Source of the DNA: Actinomycetota bacterium
GTDB lineage: Bacteria; Actinomycetota; Acidimicrobiia; Acidimicrobiales; Ilumatobacteraceae
Length of the DNA stretch: 64,000 nt
Direction of reading: 5' to 3'
Assembly (NCBI GenBank): GCA_030645495.1
Contig: JAUSLV010000018.1
Location: 558,001-622,000, forward strand
Below the pieces are notes generated by a model, which searched no databases, was not told the origin of the DNA, and saw only the letters and a list, made by a program, of their open reading frames with translations. Position 1 is the first letter of the stretch; each line of letters starts with the position of its first letter. Of this stretch, positions 54,017-61,863 are shown one piece after another. The position numbers were made by a program, and so were the translations under genes.

Positions 54017-55120
54017 GTGAACGGCATCACAAATGGTGCGACCACTTTCCGCTTCTGGCGGTTCGCCGTACCCAGTGGAGGTGTGGAACCGCTTCCGATC
54101 TCCGGCCTGCTCCTGCGTCGTGCCGTGCTGGGCACCCTGCTCGCCGTGCGGCGACCCCTGTCACCCAGTGACCTGGCGGCTGCCCTCGCTGCTGCGGGAG
54201 TCACCACCTGCCCGAACCTGACGAAAGGCCCCAGCCGGGTGATCGCCGACCTGCTCGCCCATCAAGTGCGGATCGGGAAGGTGGCCAAGGTGGGGCCGGC
54301 GCTGTTCGCCGTGCTGCCGGGCAGCATGAGCCGCTCCACCCGCCAGCGCTGCCTGCGTTGGCAGCGCGAGGTGGCGAGGCTGCGGGCCGAGGTCGCCGAC
54401 TTTCCGCCCCGCATAGTTGCTGCCGGGTCACCTCTTTCGGACGCGACAGACGTGACCGTTCCCGACGCTCCCAACTCCCTCGGGTCTCCTCTTTCGGACA
54501 CGCTGCGGCTCGCCGACAACGCGTCCGAAAGAGGTGACCCCACGCGTCCTTCACACCCGCAGGGGCAGCCCGCCGCTGCCTGCGCGTCCGAAAGAGCCGA
54601 GCAGGCTCACAACTCAGCCTGTCCTGACGGACGACATCGCTACAGTGCGCCGATGTTCACCATCGCATCCGCAACGATCGAGGACCTCGATGTCCTCGTC
54701 GAGCAGGGTGGCGCATTGTTCGTCGAAGACGCCGGCAGATACGACACGTTCATCGATTTCACCTGGTCGGGACGAGAGGGTCGCGCCGACTTCGAGCGGC
54801 TGATCGCCAGCGACGACTGCCTCGTGCTGGTGGCCAGCAATGACGCGGGGGTGGTTGCCCACCTCGTCGGCTACATCCACGATGCGTCACCGACGCGGCA
54901 TCCGGTCACCTACGCAAACCTCCGCAGTTTGTACGTCGCACCTGAGACCCGGCGACAGGGTGTGGGAGATCGCCTCACACGCTCATTCGTTGACTGGGCG
55001 CGCGCCAAGGGCTGCGCCGAGGCCCATGTCGACGCCTACGCCGGCAACGAGCCAGCGCAACGGCTCTACGAGCTGCATGGCTTCGTCGTGAGGAGCACCG
55101 CAAGGGCACTGACGCTGTAA
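54017..55120 (+). CDS. winged-helix-like region in frame with a GNAT acetyltransferase (367-codon open frame)
   Basis: One uninterrupted frame. Residues 28-115 look like a small winged-helix DNA-binding domain (L-L-L-R-R-A-V-L-G-T-L-L, then S-P-S-D-L-A-A-A-L, then R-V-I-A-D-L-L-A-H-Q-V-R-I-G-K-V-A-K-V-G). An Arg-rich helix follows. Residues 136-194 are a low-complexity linker encoded by four copies of a DNA repeat, and the GNAT domain runs from 213. Either this is a true fusion, or the wHTH gene lost its stop and the GNAT gene has its own start (54653). GTG 54017 or GTG 54083 could be the start. Divergent from nuoA. The wHTH reading rests on pattern, not on a known signature. Confidence 0.5.
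   Translation: MNGITNGATTFRFWRFAVPSGGVEPLPISGLLLRRAVLGTLLAVRRPLSPSDLAAALAAAGVTTCPNLTKGPSRVIADLLAHQVRIGKVAKVGPALFAVLPGSMSRSTRQRCLRWQREVARLRAEVADFPPRIVAAGSPLSDATDVTVPDAPNSLGSPLSDTLRLADNASERGDPTRPSHPQGQPAAACASERAEQAHNSACPDGRHRYSAPMFTIASATIEDLDVLVEQGGALFVEDAGRYDTFIDFTWSGREGRADFERLIASDDCLVLVASNDAGVVAHLVGYIHDASPTRHPVTYANLRSLYVAPETRRQGVGDRLTRSFVDWARAKGCAEAHVDAYAGNEPAQRLYELHGFVVRSTARALTL
54425..54596 (+). repeat. four-copy repeat cluster, two forward and two inverted
   Basis: Forward copies lie at 54425-54445 (GGGTCACCTCTTTCGGACGCG) and 54482-54502 (same with T for A and A for G). Inverted copies lie at 54520-54540 (the exact reverse complement of the first, 21 of 21) and 54583-54596 (CGCGTCCGAAAGAG). 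The order is forward, forward, inverted, inverted, so long hairpins can form. It lies between the wHTH-like and GNAT parts of the frame. Confidence 0.85.
54641..54646 (+). promoter_or_regulatory. -10 element for the GNAT gene
   Basis: TACAGT, 6 bases before the ATG at 54653. It matches the leaderless pattern and argues that the GNAT domain is expressed as its own protein even though the frame upstream is open. Confidence 0.5.
54653..55120 (+). CDS. GNAT-family N-acetyltransferase (likely independent start)
   Basis: A 155-residue acetyl-CoA-dependent acetyltransferase: the N-terminal I-A-S-A-T-I-E-D-L-D strand-helix, the central strand with L-R-S-L-Y-V-A-P, the acetyl-CoA pyrophosphate loop R-R-Q-G-V-G (Q/R-x-x-G-x-G/A type), and the closing N-E-P-A-Q-R-L-Y-E-L-H-G-F. 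Length and domain ends fit a complete GNAT protein starting here, with TACAGT just upstream. The substrate is unknown. It is the same frame as the longer 54017 reading. Confidence 0.68.
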   Translation: MFTIASATIEDLDVLVEQGGALFVEDAGRYDTFIDFTWSGREGRADFERLIASDDCLVLVASNDAGVVAHLVGYIHDASPTRHPVTYANLRSLYVAPETRRQGVGDRLTRSFVDWARAKGCAEAHVDAYAGNEPAQRLYELHGFVVRSTARALTL

Positions 55121-55133
55121 CTCCGGAGCGGGT

Positions 55134-56492
55134 TCAGGCGGGGGGAAGGGCTTGAGTGGCGTCGAGCCACCAGGCCATGCCGGCGGAGATCTGCTCGCTG
55201 GTCATGCCGCCGGCGTAGAACGCGCCAGACGACGCCGGGGTGCCGACGTTCGCCTTCGCGTGGGCGACGGCCTCGGCCAGATCGGCGGCGAAGCGCTCCA
55301 CCACGCCGGGCTGGGTGTTGGGGCGGGTGACGCAGAAGTGCACGGCCGGCGGCATCTGCAACCCGTTGAGGCGCCAACGACGCGTGCTGAGCGCGTCGTT
55401 CACCAGGAAGATGTCGAGCCCACTGGCGGCAGTGGTGGTGAACGCAACGTTGAAGAACGGGTCGCCCAGCACCTCCAGTTCGGGCACGGCCTCGATCGCA
55501 GCACGCAACGCGGCGGCCGTGCGGAAGATGTCGGCCGCGATCGCCATGTAGCCCTCGCGACCCAACGACACCATCGCCGCCCACGCCGCAGCGATGATGC
55601 CGCCCGAGCGCGAGCCGCTCATGCCGGGCGAGGTGTACAGCCCGCCCGGCCAGTCGGGCACGATGAAGTACTGCAGGCGGCGCAGCTCGGCGGTGCGGTA
55701 CAGCAGCACGCTCGAACCCTTCAGGCCGAACCCGTACTTGTGGGTGTCGGCGCTGATCGACGTGACTCCCGGCAGCCGGAAGTCGAACACCGGCACGGGG
55801 TACCCGAGCGCTTCGCCCCACGCGAGCACGAACCCGCCGAGGCAACCGTCGACATGCAGGTTGGTGCCCAGTTCCAGGGCGAGCGCGGAGAGTTCCTCGA
55901 TCGGGTCGACCAGGCCATGCGGGTAGGTGCCGGCCGAGCCGACGAGCGCGACCGTGTTCGCGTCGCACAGCGACCTCACCGACGCCATGTCGGCCACGTA
56001 GCGGTCGGTGACCGCAGCGCGCCGCACCTCGATCCCGAAGTAGTGCGCGCCCTTCAGCAGCGCCGGATGGGCGGTGGTGGGCATCACCACGTTGGGCCGA
56101 TCGATGCCGCGCTCGCGACCCCACTCGCGGTACACGAGCAACGGGTTCATCAAGCTCTCGGTGCCACCGCTGGTGACCACTCCGATCGCCTCGGGCGCGT
56201 GCAGCATGTCGGCGGTCATCGTGATGATCTCGCCCTCGAAGCGCGTGGCGCTGGGGTACATGTCGCGCTGCAGCACGTTGGCATGGCTGTAGTGCCCATA
56301 CACCTCGTTGAGAAACGCGTAGTGCGCCTCGTCGCCGCTGTAGATGGAACCGCTGATCCGGCCCTCGTGGTAGGGCGAATCCTCCTCGGTGGCCATTGCC
56401 TCGATCTCGGCGAGGATCTGCTCGCGCGGCCTGCCCTGCTCGGGGAAGGCACGCACGACGGGGTAACGATCGGCGTAGGGGTACAGGCCCAT
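55134..56492 (-). CDS. sphingosine-1-phosphate lyase-like PLP enzyme
   Basis: A 452-residue group II PLP decarboxylase-fold enzyme that matches the sphingosine-1-phosphate lyase branch closely: V-T-S-G-G-T-E-S-L-M, H-V-D-G-C-L-G-G-F, G-V-T-S-I-S-A-D-T-H-K-Y-G with the PLP Lys, K-G-S-S-V-L-L-Y and P-P-A-V-H-F-C-V-T. Such enzymes cleave the C2-C3 bond of phosphorylated amino alcohols to an aldehyde and phosphoethanolamine. It lacks the eukaryotic membrane anchor, as do the known bacterial forms. Last gene of an operon with a kinase, a permease and an aldehyde dehydrogenase, which suggests a phosphorylation, cleavage and oxidation sequence. The substrate is unknown. Confidence 0.85.
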   Translation of the reverse strand: MGLYPYADRYPVVRAFPEQGRPREQILAEIEAMATEEDSPYHEGRISGSIYSGDEAHYAFLNEVYGHYSHANVLQRDMYPSATRFEGEIITMTADMLHAPEAIGVVTSGGTESLMNPLLVYREWGRERGIDRPNVVMPTTAHPALLKGAHYFGIEVRRAAVTDRYVADMASVRSLCDANTVALVGSAGTYPHGLVDPIEELSALALELGTNLHVDGCLGGFVLAWGEALGYPVPVFDFRLPGVTSISADTHKYGFGLKGSSVLLYRTAELRRLQYFIVPDWPGGLYTSPGMSGSRSGGIIAAAWAAMVSLGREGYMAIAADIFRTAAALRAAIEAVPELEVLGDPFFNVAFTTTAASGLDIFLVNDALSTRRWRLNGLQMPPAVHFCVTRPNTQPGVVERFAADLAEAVAHAKANVGTPASSGAFYAGGMTSEQISAGMAWWLDATQALPPA

Positions 56493-56501
56493 TGGTTCTC
56501 C

Positions 56502-57980
56502 TCAGGAGGTGGCGAGAGCGGGGTGGAGCGTGGCGAGGCGAGCGATGCAGCGAGCCATCGCATCACGGTTCGTCGGGTCGGGGTCGTGCACTGCGTCGAT
56601 GTGCAACAACGATGGCACGGTGGCGATGTCGAGCAGGCCGAGCGCGTGGAACGCGAGGAATGCAGCGCCGCGAGCGTTGGTGGCGCGAGGCTCGGCGAGG
56701 CGGTGCACGGGTCGGTCGAGGCAGTCGGCCAGCAGCTGCGCCCACAGCGCGCTCTGGGCGCCGCCGCCGCCGAAACGCACGAACGGGAACGGCGCACCGA
56801 CGAACGACTCGACCGCGGGCAGCAGCCAGCCGAGGTTCTGCGCCACGCCTTCCAGCGTGGCGCGCAACGCGTGGCGCCGGTCGTGCTGCAGCGACATCCC
56901 GATGTACGCGCCACGCACGTCGTCGTTCGGGCTGGGAGCGATGGTGCCCAGCAGCCATGGCAGGAACTGCACCCCATCGGCTGACACCGCTTGGGCATCG
57001 TCGAGTGCGGTGGCGATGTCGGGGTAGCCGTACAGCTTCTGCGCCCATTCCAGCGCCCGGCCGCCCAGGCCGTTCTCGGCCATCACGTAGTACTTGCCCT
57101 CCAACGGGCTGGGCACGGTGAGCACACCGGTGGTGAGATCGCCGCCCATTGCACCGACATGGCTGACGAGCACCGAAGTGGTGCCGATGATCACCGACCC
57201 CGCGTCGGGGCCGAGCGCTCCGCTGCCCACTGCCGACGTGATCGAGTCGATCGTGCCGGCGATCACCGGCAGTCCGGCTGGTATCCCCAGTTCCGTCGCT
57301 ACGGCGGTGGTGAGTTCGCCGACGATGTCGTTCATGCCGATCAGCTGCGGCAACTTCGCCGGCTCGAGCTTCGTCGCCGCCACGAGATCGGGGTCGTAGT
57401 CGGTGGTACCCCACGTGCGGTTGTCGCACACCAGCTGTCCGAACATGGTGGACTGCGTGGCGGTGACGCGACCCGTCAGCCGGGCGGTGACGTAGTCCAT
57501 CGGCTCGACCAGCGCGGCAGCATCGGCGTACGCCTGCGGGTGGAACTGCTGCAGCACGTGCGCGTGAGCAATGTTGTCGTTGCCGCTGGGCAGCGGGATC
57601 AGCCCGTGCCGTTCGAGGAACAGCATGAACGACTCGTCGGTGAGCAGCGTGAGGTTGTGCGCCGCGCCGCGTGTGTCCATCCACAAGATGCACGGGCCGG
57701 TGGGGGTGCCGTCGGCCGCCACGGGCACCGTGCTCATGTACTGGCTGGTGACGGCGATGGCCACGATCGATGGCGCGTGCGCCACCGCGTCGAGCACCTC
57801 GTGGGTGGCATGCACGATCGCCGTCCACATCTCGCGCGGGTCCTGCTCGGCACCACCTTCGGGAAGGAAGGTGGTGCCGACAGGAGCGCTGCGCCACACG
57901 TGCGTGTGGCCGGTGTGGTCGACGAGCGCGACCTTGGGGCCGCCGGTGCCGAGGTCGATGGCGAGGATGCAGCCGGTCAT
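56502..57980 (-). CDS. FGGY-family carbohydrate kinase (xylulokinase-like)
   Basis: ATP-dependent sugar or polyol kinase of 492 residues. I-L-A-I-D-L-G-T-G-G-P-K forms the N-terminal ATP loop and Q-D-P-R-E-M-W follows. W-M-D-T-R-G gives a D-x-R at the substrate site, G-T-I-D-S-I-T-S-A-V carries the catalytic-type Asp, and F-G-G-G-G-A-Q-S lies near the C-terminus. The N-terminal G-T-G-G-P-K differs slightly from the usual G-T-S/T-S-x-K. Being 9 bases before the lyase-like gene and 10 bases after the permease, it probably phosphorylates the imported compound. Whether that is a sugar, a polyol or an amino alcohol is open. Confidence 0.85.
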   Translation of the reverse strand: MTGCILAIDLGTGGPKVALVDHTGHTHVWRSAPVGTTFLPEGGAEQDPREMWTAIVHATHEVLDAVAHAPSIVAIAVTSQYMSTVPVAADGTPTGPCILWMDTRGAAHNLTLLTDESFMLFLERHGLIPLPSGNDNIAHAHVLQQFHPQAYADAAALVEPMDYVTARLTGRVTATQSTMFGQLVCDNRTWGTTDYDPDLVAATKLEPAKLPQLIGMNDIVGELTTAVATELGIPAGLPVIAGTIDSITSAVGSGALGPDAGSVIIGTTSVLVSHVGAMGGDLTTGVLTVPSPLEGKYYVMAENGLGGRALEWAQKLYGYPDIATALDDAQAVSADGVQFLPWLLGTIAPSPNDDVRGAYIGMSLQHDRRHALRATLEGVAQNLGWLLPAVESFVGAPFPFVRFGGGGAQSALWAQLLADCLDRPVHRLAEPRATNARGAAFLAFHALGLLDIATVPSLLHIDAVHDPDPTNRDAMARCIARLATLHPALATS

Positions 57981-57990
57981 GTGGTGGTGC

Positions 57991-59667
57991 TTACACCGCC
58001 CGGCCGTGCTCCACGGCATCGAGCTCGCGCTCGATGGCCATCAGTTCTTCCTTGCTGCCCTGCACCTTGGGCCCGGTGAACCACTTCTTGCCGCTGATCC
58101 GCCAATACCCGAGCACGAAGATCGCGGCGAGGAGGATGAGTGGCCCGGTGAAGTTGAAGTTGTTCTGTCGGAAGAACGACCCGTCGCCGTAGATGTCGTT
58201 CTCCGCGCCCCAGATCGGCCAGAACGGCCAGAAGAGCGGGGCGACGAACAGGATCGAGATGAAGCCGATCCAGACGATCGACATCCAGCCGACGATCTTG
58301 TGTCGGCCTTTCAGGTTCCAGGGGCCGACCTGGAAATCGGGGTTCCGCAAGCGCAAGTAGATCGGGATCCCGTACGAGATGTAGAGACCGATCACACAAA
58401 TCCCCGTCATGGCGAAGAACGCTGTCGAGTATCGACCGGCGCCGCTGCCGCGCACATAGAGCGAGGTGGAGCCGACGATCGCCGACAGGGCGACACCGAG
58501 CCACACCGAGTTGGTGGGCGTACGCGTCTTCTTGTTGATCTTGTGCCAGTGCTTCGAGCCGGGCAACGCCCCGTCACGGCTGAACGCGTAGATCATGCGG
58601 CTGTTGGCCGTCACCGACGCCAGGCCGCAGAAGAACTGGCCCATGATGGCAATGAAGATGAGCAACTTCGCGGCACCGGTTCCGAGTGCATCGGAGATCA
58701 GGCGCGGTGCAGCGTTGACGAGGAACGGATCGTTCGCACTGCCGAACGCGATGTCGCCGTAGGTGCCCAACGGCAGATCCGGTGTGACGCCGGCACCCTT
58801 CTTCGGCAGCGCAGCGATCATCGCCAGGTTGAGCACGAGACCGGCGATGGCTGAGATGTAGATCGAGCGAACGATCGCCTTCGGAGCTTCGGTACGTGCA
58901 CCGACGGTCTCCTCGCTGACGTGGGCCGATGCGTCGAAGCCGGTGATGGTGTACTGCGCGAGCAACAAGCCGAGCGCGAACAGGTAGATCGTCACGAACA
59001 TACCGCCCGTCCACCCGGTCATGCCGGGAGGTGCTGCGTCGAAGGCACCGGCGATACCACGGCTGTTGCTGGGCGCGATGAACAGCACGCCGGCGATGAT
59101 CACCACGCCGACAACGTGCCACCACACGCTCACATCACCCATCAGTTTCACGAGATCGATGCTGAAGGTATTCAGCAGACCGTGCACCACCAACACGATG
59201 AGGAAGATGACGAAGACGCTGCCCACGGTGAGACGGAAACTGTCGTCGAACAAGCGGATGAAGTAGGCGATGAACACGGACAACGCATAGTCAACGCTGG
59301 CGATCACCCCGATCTGGCCGATCAGGTTGAAGTAGCCGGTGAACCACGACCAGCGCGGCGCGTTCTTCTTGGCCAGCTTCGCCGACCAGTAGTACAGGCC
59401 ACCGGCAGTGGGATAGGCCGAGCAGATTTCGCCCATCGCCATGCCCACCAGCAGGGCGAAGAAGCCCACCACGATCCAACCGATGGTGATCACCCGCGGT
59501 CCGCTGGTGACCATGCCGAGCCAGAAGCTCGTCATGCCGCCGGCCAGGATCGAGATGATCGAAAAGCTGATCGCGAAGTTGCTGAATGTACTCATGCCGC
59601 GATGCAGCTCCTGGGCATAGCCCATCGAGTGCAGATGGTCGCGGTCCTCGTCCACGGTCTCGGCCAT
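57991..59667 (-). CDS. APC-superfamily amino acid/amine permease
   Basis: A 558-residue transporter with about 12 spans of the amino acid-choline (ACT) type. The opening F-S-N-F-A-I-S-F-S-I-I-S-I-L and S-A-Y-P-T-A-G-G-L-Y-Y-W-S-A-K-L-A are characteristic of GABA, choline and related amine permeases. The ATG at 59667 with AAGGGGG upstream is preferred over the much longer open frame. It provides the likely substrate class (amines or amino acids) for the operon. Confidence 0.87.
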   Translation of the reverse strand: MAETVDEDRDHLHSMGYAQELHRGMSTFSNFAISFSIISILAGGMTSFWLGMVTSGPRVITIGWIVVGFFALLVGMAMGEICSAYPTAGGLYYWSAKLAKKNAPRWSWFTGYFNLIGQIGVIASVDYALSVFIAYFIRLFDDSFRLTVGSVFVIFLIVLVVHGLLNTFSIDLVKLMGDVSVWWHVVGVVIIAGVLFIAPSNSRGIAGAFDAAPPGMTGWTGGMFVTIYLFALGLLLAQYTITGFDASAHVSEETVGARTEAPKAIVRSIYISAIAGLVLNLAMIAALPKKGAGVTPDLPLGTYGDIAFGSANDPFLVNAAPRLISDALGTGAAKLLIFIAIMGQFFCGLASVTANSRMIYAFSRDGALPGSKHWHKINKKTRTPTNSVWLGVALSAIVGSTSLYVRGSGAGRYSTAFFAMTGICVIGLYISYGIPIYLRLRNPDFQVGPWNLKGRHKIVGWMSIVWIGFISILFVAPLFWPFWPIWGAENDIYGDGSFFRQNNFNFTGPLILLAAIFVLGYWRISGKKWFTGPKVQGSKEELMAIERELDAVEHGRAV

Positions 59668-59710
59668 GGAACCCCCTTCGTTGTAGGAATCCGGTGACCC
59701 TTGGCCCTCG

Positions 59711-59726
59711 CGAATTCCCCAATTCG
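59711..59726 (-). promoter_or_regulatory. inverted repeat upstream of the permease (possible operator)
   Basis: CGAATT-CCCC-AATTCG, a perfect 6-bp inverted repeat in the 68-bp gap between the amidotransferase and permease genes. It is unusually AT-rich for this genome. It could be an operator or a small hairpin. Confidence 0.35.
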
Positions 59727-59735
59727 GGCGAAGGA

Positions 59736-60437
59736 TCAACGGTGGTCTAGCACGTCGTGAAACTCGCTCGTGACAACCGCATCGAGGAACCAGTCGACGA
59801 TTCGGTCGGCGTTCGGGCGGCTCTGTGACACGTTCGCGCGTGAGGTCGCCATCAGTTCTTCCGCGCTGGAACCGGTGCGCGCCAACTCGTCGGCGCCGGG
59901 GCCGGCGCTCCAGCGGCGCAGCATCGTTTCGGTGGCCTCGGGGTGGAACTGAGTGCTGAAGGTGCGCCCCAGCTGCCACGCCTGTGGCCCCACCGCGCTG
60001 CGGGCCAGTTCGGTGGCACCGGGTGGCAGCGACACCATGTCGTAGTGCCACTGCAGCCACGGGCCTGCGGCGATCGTGGTTGGGATATCGCTGGCCACGC
60101 TCATCCAACCCACCTCTGGCTCGCTCGCCCGTTGCACGCTGCCGCCCAACGTGTGCGCCAACACCTGGTTGCCGAAGCAGATGCCGAACACCGGCACCCC
60201 ACGGCGAACTGCCGCATGGATCACGGCCGACTCGGCGGCCACGTTGTGCGCCACCTCCGGCCAGTACACGCTCCACTCGCTGCCCAGCAGCAGCACCAGA
60301 TCGTGACCATCCAACGGCGGCCACCCGCCTGGCTGCTCGCGATGGCACTCGTCGAACGCGAAGCCGTGCGAACGGAAGCGCTCCCCCACGAAGCCGGGGT
60401 CGGCGTCATTGGCGTTGGCGATCAGCAGAGCACGCAC
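59736..60437 (-). CDS. class I glutamine amidotransferase-like protein
   Basis: A 233-residue stand-alone GATase1 domain. F-G-I-C-F-G-N-Q carries the nucleophilic Cys, and S-T-Q-F-H-P-E-A gives the His and Glu of the triad. It is distinct from the two PuuD-like proteins further right and resembles GuaA-type stand-alone amidotransferases used on small amines or gamma-glutamyl compounds. The GTG at 60437 follows TACGAT by 6 bases. It lies in the operon between the aldehyde dehydrogenase and the permease. Confidence 0.82.
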   Translation of the reverse strand: MRALLIANANDADPGFVGERFRSHGFAFDECHREQPGGWPPLDGHDLVLLLGSEWSVYWPEVAHNVAAESAVIHAAVRRGVPVFGICFGNQVLAHTLGGSVQRASEPEVGWMSVASDIPTTIAAGPWLQWHYDMVSLPPGATELARSAVGPQAWQLGRTFSTQFHPEATETMLRRWSAGPGADELARTGSSAEELMATSRANVSQSRPNADRIVDWFLDAVVTSEFHDVLDHR

Positions 60438-60443
60438 GGCGGC

Positions 60444-60449
60444 ATCGTA
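60444..60449 (-). promoter_or_regulatory. -10 element for the amidotransferase
   Basis: TACGAT on the minus strand, 6 bases before the GTG at 60437. It may give an internal leaderless start within the operon. Confidence 0.4.
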
Positions 60450-60453
60450 CGCG

Positions 60454-61815
60454 TCAGGCCTCGGTCGAGATGAAGACGTTCTTCAACTCGGTGTAATGGT
60501 CGAGCACCCGCATCGAGTGCTCGCGGCCCAACCCGCTCTGTTTGAACCCGCCGAACGGTGTCCAGTAGCGCACCGACGAGTTGGAGTTGACGCTGATGGT
60601 GCCTGCCTCCATGGCTCGCGACACTCGGAGCGCCTTCGCCCCATCGCGGGTCCAGATGGAACCCGACAGGCCGTACTCGGTGTCGTTGGCGATGCGGATG
60701 GCGTCGGCTTCGTCGTCGAACGGGATCACCACCACCACCGGACCGAACACCTCCTCGCGTACCACCCGCGCGTTGGCGTCGGTGGGCGTGGCGATCATCG
60801 TCGGGTGCCAGTAGCCGGGGCCGGTGGGTACGTCGCTGGTGAACACGGTGTCGAGGCCGTCGCTGAAGCTGCGCACGGTTGCCAGGTGTTCCTTGGTGAC
60901 CAGCGGGCCCATTGCGCTGCTCGGCAACATCGGGTCGCCGATGGTGAACTCCTTGGCAGCGGCGATTAGCAACTGCAGGAACCGGTCGAAGGCCGAACGC
61001 TCCACCAGGATCCGGCTGCGCGCGCAGCAGTCCTGACCGCTGTTGTCGAACACGGCGCCCGGTGCTGCCGCGGCGGCCTTCTCCAGATCCGCGTCGGCGA
61101 ACACGATGTTCGCGCTCTTGCCGCCCAGCTCGAGCGTCACCCGCTTCACCTGCTCGGCACAGCCGGCCATGATCCGCTTGCCCACCTCGGTGCTGCCGGT
61201 GAACGACACCTTGCGCACGTCGGGGTGCGTGACGAAGCGCCACCCGACGTTGCCGCCGCTGCCCACCACCACGTTGATGACACCCTCGGGTATGCCGGCC
61301 TCCAGCGCCAACTCGCCCAGCCGCACACTCGTGTGCGGAGTGATCTCGGCCGGCTTCAGCACAGCCGTGTTGCCGGCGGCGATGGCCGGGCCCAGCTTCC
61401 AGCCGGCCATCATCATCGGGAAGTTCCACGGAGCGATCAACCCCACCACGCCCAGCGGCTCGGGGAAGGTGAGGTTCACGCCGCTGGCCACGGGAAGGGT
61501 GCTGCCCCCGAACTTCTCGATCGCTCCTGCGAAATAGTGCATCACGTTCGACGCGTTGTTCGCGCACCACACGCTGTTGCCGATGGTCATACCCATATTG
61601 CGGGTCTCCATCTCGCCCAACTCCTGCGCGTGGTCGGCGATCACGTCGGCGTAGCGCCGCATCAGGCGGGCACGGTCGGCGGGGGCGATCGCTCGCCACA
61701 CCGGGCCGGCGGCCTTCGCCTTCGCGATGACCGCATCGGTCTCCTCCACCGAGGCGGACGGCAGGGTGGAGATCGCTTCTTCCGTGGTGGGGTTGTACAG
61801 GGTCACGTTGGGCAC
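60454..61815 (-). CDS. aldehyde dehydrogenase
   Basis: NAD(P)-dependent aldehyde dehydrogenase of 453 residues. P-W-N-F-P is the cofactor pocket, S-F-T-G-S-T-E-V-G is the Rossmann loop, L-E-L-G-G-K-S supplies the general-base Glu, and G-Q-D-C-C-A-R-S-R supplies the catalytic Cys. P-F-G-G-F-K-Q-S-G-L-G-R-E lies near the C-terminus. The style fits gamma-aminobutyraldehyde, betaine or similar amine-derived aldehyde enzymes. First gene of the minus-strand catabolic operon. The GTG follows TACCCT by 7 bases. Confidence 0.9.
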   Translation of the reverse strand: MPNVTLYNPTTEEAISTLPSASVEETDAVIAKAKAAGPVWRAIAPADRARLMRRYADVIADHAQELGEMETRNMGMTIGNSVWCANNASNVMHYFAGAIEKFGGSTLPVASGVNLTFPEPLGVVGLIAPWNFPMMMAGWKLGPAIAAGNTAVLKPAEITPHTSVRLGELALEAGIPEGVINVVVGSGGNVGWRFVTHPDVRKVSFTGSTEVGKRIMAGCAEQVKRVTLELGGKSANIVFADADLEKAAAAAPGAVFDNSGQDCCARSRILVERSAFDRFLQLLIAAAKEFTIGDPMLPSSAMGPLVTKEHLATVRSFSDGLDTVFTSDVPTGPGYWHPTMIATPTDANARVVREEVFGPVVVVIPFDDEADAIRIANDTEYGLSGSIWTRDGAKALRVSRAMEAGTISVNSNSSVRYWTPFGGFKQSGLGREHSMRVLDHYTELKNVFISTEA

Positions 61816-61822
61816 GGTCGCG

Positions 61823-61828
61823 AGGGTA
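61823..61828 (-). promoter_or_regulatory. -10 element for the aldehyde dehydrogenase operon
   Basis: TACCCT on the minus strand, 7 bases before the GTG at 61815. The opposite promoter (61852-61857) is only 23 bases away, so the two directions could share one regulator. Confidence 0.5.
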
Positions 61829-61851
61829 GCTGCGCGCCCTGCGTCACGCGG

Positions 61852-61857
61852 CAGAAT
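61852..61857 (+). promoter_or_regulatory. -10 element for the first PuuD-like gene
   Basis: CAGAAT, 6 bases before the ATG at 61864; it differs from TANNNT at the first base. Divergent from the aldehyde dehydrogenase promoter. Confidence 0.4.
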
Positions 61858-61863
61858 GTGGGC

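Noticed and set aside
59668-60348. 227-codon extension of the permease frame
   Set aside because: It overlaps the amidotransferase on the same strand in another frame and has a shadow-type Arg/Gly-rich composition; the permease starts at 59667 after a clear Shine-Dalgarno site.
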